From an uncultured Sphingomonadaceae bacterium (lineage in GTDB: Bacteria; Pseudomonadota; Alphaproteobacteria; Sphingomonadales; Sphingomonadaceae), in NCBI GenBank assembly GCA_947503245.1, contig CANNCV010000002.1, forward strand, positions 723,465 to 787,464: 64,000 bases of DNA. The letters run 5' to 3'. This document shows positions 51,032 through 60,731 of the stretch, one piece after another. Within the stretch, counting starts at the first letter, position 1. Each line of letters starts with the position of its first letter. The position numbers were made by a program, and so were the translations under genes. The notes beneath the pieces are model-generated. The model worked only from the letters and a program-made list of their open reading frames with translations. It did no database searches and was not told the DNA's origin.

Positions 51032-51943
51032 TTATTTGTCGAGCCAATATTTCAGCAAATCATAAGCAACGGCAAAAGGCGGCGGCGCAATAAAGGCCGC
51101 ATCCTTATCGCCGCGCATGGCCGCCACCACTTGATCGCGGTCAAACCAGTCCGCCTCTTCTATTTCGGTTGTATCAAGTGTCAGTTTAGGGTGATCACAA
51201 TCCGCGATACAGGCGATCATCAATGATGATGGAAATGGCCATGGCTGGCTGGTGACATAGCGCACATTGTGCACGGTGATCCCCGCCTCTTCAAAAAGCT
51301 CTCGCGCTACGCCTTCTTCAATCGACTCGCCTGGTTCAATAAATCCGGCGAGCGCAGAAAAACGCTTCGCTGGAAAGCGAGGTTGGCGGCCCAGCAATAT
51401 CTTGCCATCATGCTCTGCCAACATAATGGCAACCGGATCAACACGCGGGAAGTGCTCAGCTCCGCAACCGCCATCATCTTTATCACAATGCCGCGCCCAG
51501 CCCGCTTTGCTGATCTTTGTCGGGGTGCCGCAAACAGCACAAAAACCATGCCGCTGATGCCAATCAACGAGCGAACGTGCAGCACCGTAAAGCGCCAATT
51601 GCTCGCGCGGCATATGCGCAACGGCCTGCCACAAATGGGGGTTATAATGCTCCACACCGCGCGGTCCTGAAGGCGCAGGGAGCGCGACAAAATACGGGGT
51701 TTCACCATCAAGCCCCAGAAATAAAGGCTCTTCATCAGCCTCCAATTCGCCAAGCGATTGCCACAATAACCCACCTTCGGGTGTTATCCCCGGCGCCAAA
51801 TTGTCCAGTTTTAGCAATTTTGCGCGCCAATGCATATGCTGCGCCAACGCATCAGGGTCAGTCCGAATATGATCGGCACGCTGAATGGTCGCGCCGGTCA
51901 TATAGGGTGATATGGCGGTCAATGCCGCAGCAGGGCTGCTCAT
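51032..51943 (-). CDS. nudC: NAD+ diphosphatase / NADH pyrophosphatase
   Basis: This 303-aa protein has a zinc ribbon (CAVCGTP ... CDKDDGGCGAEHFPR), the Nudix box GFIEPGESIEEGVARELFEEAGI and the NudC-specific SQPWPFPSSLM array. It hydrolyses NAD(H) and can remove NAD caps from RNA in relatives. The N-terminal part is weakly conserved, as usual. The gene stands alone on this strand after the hydrolase gene. Confidence 0.95.
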   Translation of the reverse strand: MSSPAAALTAISPYMTGATIQRADHIRTDPDALAQHMHWRAKLLKLDNLAPGITPEGGLLWQSLGELEADEEPLFLGLDGETPYFVALPAPSGPRGVEHYNPHLWQAVAHMPREQLALYGAARSLVDWHQRHGFCAVCGTPTKISKAGWARHCDKDDGGCGAEHFPRVDPVAIMLAEHDGKILLGRQPRFPAKRFSALAGFIEPGESIEEGVARELFEEAGITVHNVRYVTSQPWPFPSSLMIACIADCDHPKLTLDTTEIEEADWFDRDQVVAAMRGDKDAAFIAPPPFAVAYDLLKYWLDK

Positions 51944-51995
51944 AATATTATAAATGCTTTCTTCGCCACGCGCTGTGAGACCATCATCTTCTGCA

Positions 51996-52059
51996 CCATT
52001 ACCTTATTGGGCCATTATCTTATTGAGCCACTACCTTATTGGGCCACTACCTTATTGGG
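51996..52059. repeat. Four tandem 16-bp repeats at the end of the hydrolase gene
   Basis: CCATTACCTTATTGGG and three close variants lie head to tail (51996, 52012, 52028, 52044), the last two identical. The hydrolase stop codon lies in the last unit. On the minus strand each unit holds TAA and TAG, so translation stops in several frames. It is a candidate variable-number repeat. Confidence 0.92.
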
Positions 52060-53386
52060 AAAGCGCAGCCAGATCCTGATACACAAGTTTGGGGAACTCT
52101 GCCTGGAATGGATATGCATTTGACGGCATATATTGGACATAACCGCCAGCGCGGAAACCGCGCGCAGTATCAACAAAAGCATTGGTGCCAGCAGCGCCGC
52201 CCCAACCAAATGTTCCTGCTTGTTCGCCCAGACCAACACGTCCACCAGCGCCAAAGCCCTGTCCTTCAACCCAGCTACCTTTGAGATTAACACCAGCCGG
52301 CAACAGGTTGGACATGCCCAAAGTCGCGGCTTTTTCTGACATGATGCGTGTGCCGTTCAATGCGCCTTTGCCCAGCAGCATGCGCAAGAAACGGTCATAA
52401 TCATAGGCCGTGCTGACAAGGCCCGAACCGCCATAAGGAAATGCCGGTTTTTCAGAATACACGCTGTCCTTCGGCGTATCGATTGGGAACAGGCTGCCAA
52501 AAGCGACAGCATAATTTGCCGGTAAGCGCGGCAGATCAGCATCGGGAACCGTGAAATATGTGCTGTTCATGCCCAGTGGATCAAAAATACGGGTTTTCAA
52601 AAACTCGCCAAACTCAACGCCTGACGCCAGTTGGATAATATAACCCAAAACGTCGAGACCGATAGAATAGCTCCATTTTTCGCCAGGATTAGCGATCAAT
52701 GGTAGTGACGCTACCCGCCGTGCAAATTCGTCAATCGGCGGTGTTGGCGCAGGCACTGGAAAGCCCGGCAAAGCCATTTTGCTGACCTGTCCAGGGTTGA
52801 TCCCTTGCTCATTATAGGCATCCAGCAATGGGCCTTTCGAAACAATATTATAGCCCAGACCCGCCGTATGCGTCATCAAATGGCGCGGTGTGATTTGTGT
52901 CGTGGCATCCACAGTATCGGAGAGGCTACCATTAGCTTTCTTCAATACTTTCATCTTGGCAAATTCGGGCACAAAATCAGCAATAGGCTGATCCAAATCC
53001 AGCTTTCCTTCATCGACTAATATCATTGCTGCCATACCGGTTACCGGTTTGGTCTGCGAATAGATGCGCCACAAAGTCTCTTTGGTCACTGGCATGCTGC
53101 CGCCCAAATTCATGGTGCCTACACTAATATATTGTGGCTCTTGGTTGCCAAAGCCAATGGCCGCGATCATGCCAGCGACTTTTTTCTTCGCAACATAACC
53201 GTTCAATTCTTTTGTCAGAATAGGAAAACTTGGTCCCTGAAAGGCTTTCGCCGCGCTGATAGGAGCGGCAGCAACCAAGCCCATAGCACCAGCCGAACGC
53301 AGCAATCCTCTGCGGGTCAGGCTGGCATCACGTAAAAAATTCTGGTCTGTCAGACTTTGGGTTTGCATATTATGTGTATTTTGCAT
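52052..53386 (-). CDS. Tat-exported serine hydrolase, beta-lactamase (class C-like) family
   Basis: The N-terminus of this 444-aa protein has a twin-arginine signal (LTRRGLLRSAGAMGLVAAAPISAAKA, from about residue 23). The catalytic S-x-x-K is SQTKPV and the second motif is YSIGLD, the Tyr expected of class C esterase/peptidase relatives. It could hydrolyse esters, peptides or lactams in the periplasm; resistance should not be assumed. The C-terminus ends in the 16-bp repeat. Confidence 0.9.
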   Translation of the reverse strand: MQNTHNMQTQSLTDQNFLRDASLTRRGLLRSAGAMGLVAAAPISAAKAFQGPSFPILTKELNGYVAKKKVAGMIAAIGFGNQEPQYISVGTMNLGGSMPVTKETLWRIYSQTKPVTGMAAMILVDEGKLDLDQPIADFVPEFAKMKVLKKANGSLSDTVDATTQITPRHLMTHTAGLGYNIVSKGPLLDAYNEQGINPGQVSKMALPGFPVPAPTPPIDEFARRVASLPLIANPGEKWSYSIGLDVLGYIIQLASGVEFGEFLKTRIFDPLGMNSTYFTVPDADLPRLPANYAVAFGSLFPIDTPKDSVYSEKPAFPYGGSGLVSTAYDYDRFLRMLLGKGALNGTRIMSEKAATLGMSNLLPAGVNLKGSWVEGQGFGAGGRVGLGEQAGTFGWGGAAGTNAFVDTARGFRAGGYVQYMPSNAYPFQAEFPKLVYQDLAALSQ

Positions 53387-53515
53387 GGGGGAATTCTCCT
53401 AAAGACTTTATACCGTGTCATTTGACGTCCTTATGAAAGGCGAAATGCCGCAAAGGCAAGCAAAACTGACATCATTGTTAATATGTATCGAAACATTCGA
53501 CAAGTTGCCGATATA

Positions 53516-54598
53516 TTACAACAAACGCCCAAGCTGCCGTTGGCCGATCTGTGCTACCTTGGCAAAAAGGGTTGGCAGGCCCGCCTGTTCCAATGTTTCT
53601 ATCGGCCACCACTCGCCACTATTTTGTCCAGTTAGCGCCTCAACCGCCGCCATAGAGCCTTGATAAGCTTTAAGCTGCAAATGGATGGTAAAATGTGTGA
53701 AATGATGAATGACGGGCTCACCAATATCGCACCATGGCCCGTTCAGAGGCGGAGAAACGTCACCATCATTGCGCGCGCGCCAACCATTGTCCGGCATTGC
53801 GCGCATTCCGCCTAGCATCGCATCATCAGGGCGTTTTACCAACCATATGGCGCCCTGTTTTTCAATCCAGTAAGCGCTGCCCTGCCTAACCGGCTTGGCT
53901 TTTTTGGGCTTTTTGACCGGATAACGCAGCGCCATATTTGCTTGGCCTGCTTGTCCGACCTGGCAATGGGGTTGCAAAGGACAGATCGCGCATTGTGCTT
54001 CACGCGCCCGGCACACAGACGAGCCCAGATCCATCATTGCCTGAGCAAAATCCCCGGACCGGCTTTGCGGTGTAATATCGTCGGTCAATGAACGGATTGT
54101 CTTGCGGGCATTGGGCAATGGTTCATTAACACAATATAGCCGCGCCACCACACGCTCAACATTGGCATCAACCACAACCGCCCTTTGACCAAAGGCAATG
54201 GCCGCTATGGCCGCTGCGGTATAATCACCAACGCCGGGTAATGTTCGCAAAGCCTGTTCGGTCGAGGGAAAGACACCGCCATATACGGCCATTACCTGCC
54301 GCGCGCATTTCACCAGATTGCGGGCTCTGGCATAATAGCCAAGCCCCGCCCATGCCGCGAGAACATCCTCCTCTTTCGCCGCGGCCAGTGCAGCAATATC
54401 CGGCCATTGCACGGTGAATTTGGCAAAATAGGGTTTTACAGCAGCAACCGTAGTCTGTTGCAGCATAATTTCTGATAGCCATACATGATAGGGGTTTGCG
54501 CTATTGCTATGCGGCGCTGCTCGCCACGGCAAATCCCTTGCATTGCTGTCATACCAGCGCAGCAATTCATTCGCTATTTCGGGGTTTTTCTCTGGCAT
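53516..54598 (-). CDS. mutY: A/G-specific adenine glycosylase MutY
   Basis: The start is set at 54598 (MPEKNPEIAN), with in-frame alternatives at 54625 and 54649; the long track ORF overlaps the divergent dciA. Features are LSEIMLQQTTV (catalytic Glu), LRTLPGVGDYTAAAIAAIAFG (HhH), VVVDANVERVV (Asp), the cluster C-x6-C-x2-C-x5-C in CRAREAQCAICPLQPHC, and a C-terminal Nudix-like domain that reads 8-oxoG. It removes A opposite 8-oxoG. Confidence 0.95.
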   Translation of the reverse strand: MPEKNPEIANELLRWYDSNARDLPWRAAPHSNSANPYHVWLSEIMLQQTTVAAVKPYFAKFTVQWPDIAALAAAKEEDVLAAWAGLGYYARARNLVKCARQVMAVYGGVFPSTEQALRTLPGVGDYTAAAIAAIAFGQRAVVVDANVERVVARLYCVNEPLPNARKTIRSLTDDITPQSRSGDFAQAMMDLGSSVCRAREAQCAICPLQPHCQVGQAGQANMALRYPVKKPKKAKPVRQGSAYWIEKQGAIWLVKRPDDAMLGGMRAMPDNGWRARNDGDVSPPLNGPWCDIGEPVIHHFTHFTIHLQLKAYQGSMAAVEALTGQNSGEWWPIETLEQAGLPTLFAKVAQIGQRQLGRLL

Positions 54599-54677
54599 AT
54601 TATTATCAACAACCCGGTGTTGCATGGGCGATAATGGCTCGACGGACATGCACAGGCTGTGGCACATATGCGCCATT

Positions 54678-55286
54678 ATGAAAAGCGCATCAGATGATCC
54701 CGAACAGAAAAAACCGAGAGGCGCAAAGCCTGTCGGCAAGAGCTCTGATAAAAAACGCACATCATCAACAAAGGCATCATCTCCAAAAACATGGAAGCGC
54801 GCACGCGGCGGTGAAGCCAAGGCCATTGCCGACCTGATGCCCGAAATTGGCCGCACAGCATTTAAGAAGTTTGGGTTCGTGCAAAGCTCTGTGGTGACAC
54901 GTTGGCCAGAAATTGCCGGAGAGCGCTATGCCGCAATCTCCCTGCCGGAATCGATCCGTTTTCCAGCGGGCAAGAAATCGGAAGGCACATTACATCTGGT
55001 GGTAAATGGCGCGCATGCGGTTTTGATGCAGCATGTAACGCCAGAAATTATAACCCGAGTGAACCGCTTTTTCGGCTATACCGCTATTACCAAAGTCAAA
55101 TTTCGGCACGGCGTGGTCACACCGCCCAAACCCGTGCAGGTGCCGCGCCCTCCACGCCCATTAAAGCCTGTTCCCGTAGCTTTGGGGGATGGCCTTCGCG
55201 ATATTGGTGATGCGGAATTGCTGGCCGTGCTACAATCTTTGGCCAGTGATATTGATGCCGCTGACGATGTAGCTAAGAAAAAATAG
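54678..55286 (+). CDS. dciA: DciA-like DUF721 protein
   Basis: The start at 54678 (MKSASDDPEQKK) avoids the overlap with mutY. A basic disordered N-terminus is followed by the DUF721 domain (VQSSVVTRWPEIAGERYAAISLPESIRFP; LHLVVNGAHAVLMQHVTPEIITRVNRFFGY). DciA proteins assist loading of the DnaB helicase; the domain is usual next to mutY in alphaproteobacteria. The Pro-rich linker (PPKPVQVPRPPRPLKP) and acidic tail are variable. Confidence 0.88.
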   Translation: MKSASDDPEQKKPRGAKPVGKSSDKKRTSSTKASSPKTWKRARGGEAKAIADLMPEIGRTAFKKFGFVQSSVVTRWPEIAGERYAAISLPESIRFPAGKKSEGTLHLVVNGAHAVLMQHVTPEIITRVNRFFGYTAITKVKFRHGVVTPPKPVQVPRPPRPLKPVPVALGDGLRDIGDAELLAVLQSLASDIDAADDVAKKK

Positions 55287-55387
55287 CGCACCGCGTTGTC
55301 AAAAATTCATCAACGCAGTGATAGACATTTTGGCTGCTTTAAGGGTAAAGCAACATAACTCCCAATTGATAACAAGATGTGTGATCA

Positions 55388-56131
55388 ATGATGACCAAAA
55401 AACTTCTGACAGGCACCGCCTTCGCTCTGGCCGTTGCTGGCTTCGCCACTTTTACAGCGCATGCTGGTACAGTCTCTTCCCCTGACAATGCGCAAGCAGC
55501 AGCGCCGCAAACTGATTGGACGAAACGCGTTACCGTTTCAGAGAATGGCGGGCATGTTCTGGGTAACCCATTGGCGCGCAAAAGATTGGTTGAATATGTC
55601 AGCTATAGCTGCCCACATTGCGCAACCTATGCCGCGCAATCTGCAGAAGCTGTTGAGACACGTTATGTCAGCACCGGTAAGGTGAGCGTAGAGGTCCGCA
55701 ATTTTGTGCGGGACCAATTTGATTATACGGCCGCCCTGCTTGCCCGCTGCGGGGAACCATCCAAATTCTTTGGCAATCACCGCGCAATATTGGCGCAGCA
55801 GCAACAATGGATTAGTCGCGCAACTTCACCCGACCCGATCGCACAAAAACGCTGGCAGACATCAGATATTGGCAAGCGGCTGCAATATATTGCAAGCGAC
55901 ACAGGGCTGCGGGCCATTATGCAAAAGCGGGGCTTTAAAGATGCTGAGATCGACCAGTGCCTCGCTGATGAACTAGAGCAAAGTATTGTGCTGGATATGA
56001 CACGTTATGCCGGCAACACTGTTAAGATTGAGGGCACGCCAGCCTTCACCATCAATGATAAATATCAGAAAAAGACCCATAGCTGGCAGCGGTTGGAACC
56101 GCTATTGCGCAGTGCTTTTGGGGGCCTCTAA
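55388..56131 (+). CDS. Periplasmic DsbA-like thiol oxidoreductase (CPHC)
   Basis: This 247-aa protein has a signal peptide (LLTGTAFALAVAGFATFTAHA) and a thioredoxin fold with SYSCPHCATYAAQSAEAV and a cis-Pro region GTPAFTINDKY. Its central helical insertion (about 100-190) is long. It probably introduces disulfides in secreted proteins. ATG at 55388 or 55391 is possible. It is followed by a paralogue 90 bp downstream. Confidence 0.9.
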   Translation: MMTKKLLTGTAFALAVAGFATFTAHAGTVSSPDNAQAAAPQTDWTKRVTVSENGGHVLGNPLARKRLVEYVSYSCPHCATYAAQSAEAVETRYVSTGKVSVEVRNFVRDQFDYTAALLARCGEPSKFFGNHRAILAQQQQWISRATSPDPIAQKRWQTSDIGKRLQYIASDTGLRAIMQKRGFKDAEIDQCLADELEQSIVLDMTRYAGNTVKIEGTPAFTINDKYQKKTHSWQRLEPLLRSAFGGL

Positions 56132-56221
56132 TTATAAAGACCGAATTTTCCCCTAGCGCTTTACCCCAGATATATTGATTTTCAGGGCAATGATCATGCA
56201 TCGCCCTTATGAAGGACCAGA

Positions 56222-56998
56222 ATGATGACCAAATTTCTCCATGCCAAATTCGCCCGTTCATTGCTTGCGACAGCAGGATTGGCACTCGCATTGACTGCGT
56301 GCAACAATGCAGAAGGAGACGCTCTTGGCGCTTCGGGCAACAGTGAAGTATTGCCTATCATTCAGCCTGCAGAAGGTCAGACATGGGCCAATGTCGTATC
56401 CAAAACGCCCGAAGGCGGTTATGTCATGGGCAATCCAGACGCGCCGATCAAATTTCTCGAATTCGCGTCGATGACATGTGGACATTGCCGAGACTTTGCC
56501 GAGCAATCTTTCGAAACTTTGCGCGACAAATATGTCAATTCAGGCCGAGTTAGTTTTGAGATTCGCAGCTATCTGCTGAACCCTTATGACATCCCCGCAA
56601 CATTGCTGACACAGTGCGGCGCGCCAGAGGCATATTTCTCTCGCACTGAACAATTGTTCGAAAACCAGTCATTGATGTTTGCTGGTTTGCAAGCGGCTGG
56701 CGAACAAGCGGTTCAACAGACAGTGCAATTGCCTGAAGAGCAGCGTTTTGTTGCATTGGGCAATGTGCTTGGACTGGTCGAATTTTTCCAGACGCGCGGC
56801 GTTTCCAAGGCACAGGCCGAAGATTGCCTGTCCAATGTTGAAGCTGTGAACACTCTGGTTCAGAACAACCAGACATTTAATGAGCAGTTCAATATCACTG
56901 GCACCCCGACTTTTGTCATAAACGGGCAGAAAGTCGAACTGGGAACCTGGACTGAAATTGAAAACCGCTTCCAACAAATGGGCGCACGCGACCAATAA
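56222..56998 (+). CDS. DsbA-like lipoprotein (CGHC)
   Basis: The signal of this 258-aa protein ends LALALTACNN, a lipobox, so it is membrane anchored. The active site is SMTCGHCRDFAEQSF, and GTPTFVINGQKVELG is the cis-Pro motif. It is a diverged paralogue of its neighbour; CGHC versus CPHC suggests a different redox potential and possibly a division of labour (oxidation versus isomerisation). It precedes smc by 125 bp. Confidence 0.9.
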   Translation: MMTKFLHAKFARSLLATAGLALALTACNNAEGDALGASGNSEVLPIIQPAEGQTWANVVSKTPEGGYVMGNPDAPIKFLEFASMTCGHCRDFAEQSFETLRDKYVNSGRVSFEIRSYLLNPYDIPATLLTQCGAPEAYFSRTEQLFENQSLMFAGLQAAGEQAVQQTVQLPEEQRFVALGNVLGLVEFFQTRGVSKAQAEDCLSNVEAVNTLVQNNQTFNEQFNITGTPTFVINGQKVELGTWTEIENRFQQMGARDQ

Positions 56999-57123
56999 TT
57001 TGTCTGTCCTATGGTCATAACCGACCAATAATCTGATGCTTTCCCAGAAATCCGTATTTTCGGGGGAAGAATCAGGCTTTTTTGTTGCAAATTGTCGGTT
57101 GGCGTTGTTCGTTTGGCTAAGCC

Positions 57124-60100
57124 ATGCTGATTAAACGCCTGAAACTGTCCGGCTTTAAAAGCTTTGTTGACCCGACCGAACTGCATATCGAGCCGGGCCT
57201 GACAGGTATTGTTGGCCCCAATGGCTGCGGCAAATCCAATTTGCTGGAAGCCATTCGCTGGGTCATGGGCGAAAATTCTGCAAAATCCATGCGCGGCGGC
57301 GGCATGTCCGATGTCATCTTCGCCGGGACACAGCGTCGCCCTGCACGTGATTTTGCAGAGGTCACTTTGCTGGCCGAAAAACAGCCTGGAGAGATTGTTC
57401 ATCTGCTCGATGCTTCTGGCAAGACGGTTGTTGGCGGACAGCAACTTGCCGGTAATGACGATGACCCAGAGCTGGAAATTGTTCGCCGGATAGAACGCGA
57501 TGCAGGTTCTGCTTATCGGGCAAATGGCCGCGATGTTCGCGCCAAAGATATTGCATTGATTTTTGCTGATGCTGCAACTGGTGCTCACTCACCTGCATTG
57601 GTTAGCCAAGGCAGAATCGCCGCAGCAATTGCTGCCAAGCCAACCGAACGCCGACAGATGCTGGAAGAAGCTGCTGGAATTTCCGGCCTGCATGTGCGGC
57701 GCAAGGATGCTGAGCAAAAATTGCGTGCGGCTGAAAGCAATATGGCGCGGCTTGACGATATTATGGCCGATCAGGATGCACGCGCAGCCCATTTGCGCAA
57801 ACAGGCGCGCGCGGCAGAACGCTATAAAAAACTGAGCGAGGCAATTTTAACCGCTGAGGCACGGCTAATTTATGCGCGTTGGCGCGATGCCAAAGCCGCA
57901 GCTGATAGCGCAAAAGAAGAAGCCACCGCCGCAGAAGCACGGGTCAATATAGAGCAGGAAAAGCTGCTGGCCGCCCAGACTGAGCAAAAATTGCTGACCA
58001 ACAAATTGGCTGACATCCGTATTGCCGTTGAGCAAAGCCGCCAGCGCAATAGCGATGCAACGCACCGGATCGCGACCTTGACCAGCCAGCGGCAAACCAT
58101 GATTTCCCGTCTCGCGGATTTGGAACGACAGGCCACGCGTATCGCTGATGACCGTGGGCGAGAGGACCGACTGACCCTTGATGCGGTTACCGCGCTCAAC
58201 AAGCTACAAGATGAATCGCAGAAACTTGATGCAGAACTGAACAGGCTAGAGCAACAACAACCGACTTTTCAATCAGCCTATGAGAATGCTGAACGGGCAG
58301 TACGCGAGACCGAGGTTGAACTGGCAAGAGCAACCGCAGAATCTGCACGTATTGAGGCCGACATTCGTGTAGCGGACAATATGCTGGCGGCGGCAACACG
58401 TCAGGTGGCGCAGTGGGAACAGGCAAAAACGCGGTTAAATGCGCAGCAGGAACAGTTGGGCGATCTGGTCGCCATGGAAAAAACCGTCGCTGACCAACGC
58501 AAGAACCTGGAACGCATGGCGGACAATATTGCCGCGCTGGAGCAGAAGCAGCAAGATAATGCTGCACAGCAGGAAACGGCATCACGGCAGCGACAACAAA
58601 ATGAGGCGGCGCTATCAGCATCCAAAGCCAAGCTAAGCGGTCTGGCCAGCGAACGCAGTGCATTGGAACGAGATCTGAAAGCCGGTCAGAGTGACAATAA
58701 AGCCATTACCCATATCCGCGTTGAGGAGGGTTATGAAAAAGCTCTAGCAGCGGCGCTAGGTGACGATCTGGATGCGGCGATTGGCGATAATGATGGTCGC
58801 GCCGATTTCTATTGGTCTGACAAAGCGGTAAAAAGCGCCAGTGACACCCCAAAAGGGTGCACCGCTCTGGCAGATCATATCGCCGAGGCACCATCAGCCC
58901 TTAGCGCACGTTTGGCCAGCCTGTTTGTTGCCGAGCAAGATGATGGGCAAATTTTGTCCCACGGGCAAAGACTGGTTACCAAATCAGGTGCTATGCGCCG
59001 GTGGGACGGATTGGTCAGTTTAAGCGGCTATAGCGGCGCAGCGCAGCGTATGGAAAGACAGAACCGGCTAAGCGCATTGGTTGCAATAATAGGCGATGCC
59101 GAGACAGAGATTGCATCTGCACAGTCTGCGCTCGACCAATCGCTAACCCAATTGCAGCAATTGCAAAACCAGCAGAGCGAATTGCGCAATCAGCTTAGTG
59201 AGCTGCGTCAACAGGAGCGTGATGGGCTGCGCAACCTTGATAGCGCAGAATTTGAACGCAAACGTACTGAAGAACGCCGCAGCGAGATTGCTGAACGTCG
59301 CACAGAATTGGAACAATCGGGCAAAGACTCGCAAAGCGCTTTGCAGGATGCGCAGCACCAGCGTAACGCCTTGCCTGATGGCAGTGCACAGGCAGAAGCA
59401 TTGGCCAAAGTACAACGGCAAAGCGATATGATGCGGACGGCGCTGCAACAGGCGCAAGCGGCATTGGCAGGCAGTGAGCAGGAGCTAACGCGGGTTCGCG
59501 AGCGACGCGCCGTCGTGAAGGCCGAGATTAGAGGGTGGGAAGCACGTTCCGGCGAAGCTGATCAAAGGCTACGCGACTTGTCAAAACGTGCCGAGGAAAT
59601 CAGCGCAGAGCAGGCCAAGCTGCAAGACGCGCCCGAACAATTGGCGCAAGAACTGGCCATTGCCGAGGAAGAACGCACCGGCATAGCCAAAACGCTGGCG
59701 ACACAAGAAAGCGCTTTGTCTGAGGTCGATCAGGCCGTGCGCTTGGCAGAGCAGGCCAGTGCAGCAGCTGGCGAAGCCATGGCGCAAGCGCGTGAACGCC
59801 GGGCCGCGGCCGCTACACGCGCGGAGAATGCCGAAATGCGCAGGGTGGAAATGGGCAGAATTTCTGGTGAGCGTTTTGAATGTCCGCCGCCCATTTTGCC
59901 CAGCCGTGCCGGTTTTGACAGTGATGATGTCGGCGAGACCACAGATGAGTCTGCGGAACTGGAACGATTGACAGCATCGCGTGAACGTCTGGGTCCGGTC
60001 AATCTGGTTGCAGCAGACGAACTGGAAGAATTGGAACTGGAAACAGCAACGGCCAGACAAGAGCATGAAGAGCTTATCACCGCTATTTCAGAGCTGCGCG

Positions 60101-60615
60101 GTTCCATCAGCAGCCTGAACCGTGAAGGCAGAGCACGTTTGCGTGCTGCTTTTGAGGAGGTGGATAATCACTTTCAAAGGCTTTTTGTGCGATTGTTCAA
60201 TGGCGGCAAAGCGCATTTGGCAATGATTGATAGCGATGATCCGCTAGAAGCCGGATTGGAGATTATGGCACAGCCGCCAGGCAAGAAACTCTCCTCCCTG
60301 ACATTATTATCTGGCGGCGAACAAGCATTGACAGCAATCGCCTTGATCTTTGGATTATTCCTAACCAACCCTGCGCCTATTTGCGTGCTGGATGAGGTTG
60401 ATGCCCCGCTGGACGATGCGAATATTGACCGTTTTTGCGATCTGCTCGACCAAATGGCGCGCGAAACTGATACCCGCTATCTGATCGTGACACATAATGC
60501 CGTGACCATGAGCCGCATGCACCGTTTATTCGGCGTCACGATGATTGAAAAAGGCATTAGCCGCCTTGTTTCAGTCGATCTGGGCGGCGCGGAAGAACTG
60601 CTCGCAGCCGAATAA
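57124..60615 (+). CDS. smc: Chromosome segregation protein SMC
   Basis: This 1163-aa condensin subunit has Walker A GIVGPNGCGKSNLLEAIRW (about 30-50), two long coiled coils, a hinge around 480-640 with diverged sequence (YEKALAAALGDDLDAAI), signature LSGGEQALTAIALIFGLF and Walker B PICVLDEVDAPLDDANIDRF near the end. It forms a ring that organises and separates chromosomes with ScpA/B. The position after dsbA-like genes is frequent in alphaproteobacteria. Confidence 0.97.
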   Translation: MLIKRLKLSGFKSFVDPTELHIEPGLTGIVGPNGCGKSNLLEAIRWVMGENSAKSMRGGGMSDVIFAGTQRRPARDFAEVTLLAEKQPGEIVHLLDASGKTVVGGQQLAGNDDDPELEIVRRIERDAGSAYRANGRDVRAKDIALIFADAATGAHSPALVSQGRIAAAIAAKPTERRQMLEEAAGISGLHVRRKDAEQKLRAAESNMARLDDIMADQDARAAHLRKQARAAERYKKLSEAILTAEARLIYARWRDAKAAADSAKEEATAAEARVNIEQEKLLAAQTEQKLLTNKLADIRIAVEQSRQRNSDATHRIATLTSQRQTMISRLADLERQATRIADDRGREDRLTLDAVTALNKLQDESQKLDAELNRLEQQQPTFQSAYENAERAVRETEVELARATAESARIEADIRVADNMLAAATRQVAQWEQAKTRLNAQQEQLGDLVAMEKTVADQRKNLERMADNIAALEQKQQDNAAQQETASRQRQQNEAALSASKAKLSGLASERSALERDLKAGQSDNKAITHIRVEEGYEKALAAALGDDLDAAIGDNDGRADFYWSDKAVKSASDTPKGCTALADHIAEAPSALSARLASLFVAEQDDGQILSHGQRLVTKSGAMRRWDGLVSLSGYSGAAQRMERQNRLSALVAIIGDAETEIASAQSALDQSLTQLQQLQNQQSELRNQLSELRQQERDGLRNLDSAEFERKRTEERRSEIAERRTELEQSGKDSQSALQDAQHQRNALPDGSAQAEALAKVQRQSDMMRTALQQAQAALAGSEQELTRVRERRAVVKAEIRGWEARSGEADQRLRDLSKRAEEISAEQAKLQDAPEQLAQELAIAEEERTGIAKTLATQESALSEVDQAVRLAEQASAAAGEAMAQARERRAAAATRAENAEMRRVEMGRISGERFECPPPILPSRAGFDSDDVGETTDESAELERLTASRERLGPVNLVAADELEELELETATARQEHEELITAISELRGSISSLNREGRARLRAAFEEVDNHFQRLFVRLFNGGKAHLAMIDSDDPLEAGLEIMAQPPGKKLSSLTLLSGGEQALTAIALIFGLFLTNPAPICVLDEVDAPLDDANIDRFCDLLDQMARETDTRYLIVTHNAVTMSRMHRLFGVTMIEKGISRLVSVDLGGAEELLAAE

Positions 60616-60731
60616 ATCCGCATCATATATGCGATAAAAAGCAGATGTATGATCCAGTAAATAAAATATGTTGTAACCTTGTAACAAAATCCGAAACCTT
60701 ACCGAATGACACTCAGTGAGAGGTGTCAGGA

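Noticed and set aside
51996-52059. CRISPR-like array
   Set aside because: The units are contiguous 16-bp tandem repeats without spacers. No other repeat-spacer pattern was seen in the window.
52052-53386. Antibiotic-resistance beta-lactamase
   Set aside because: The SxxK and YSI motifs fit the wide class C esterase/peptidase superfamily; nothing shows lactam hydrolysis.
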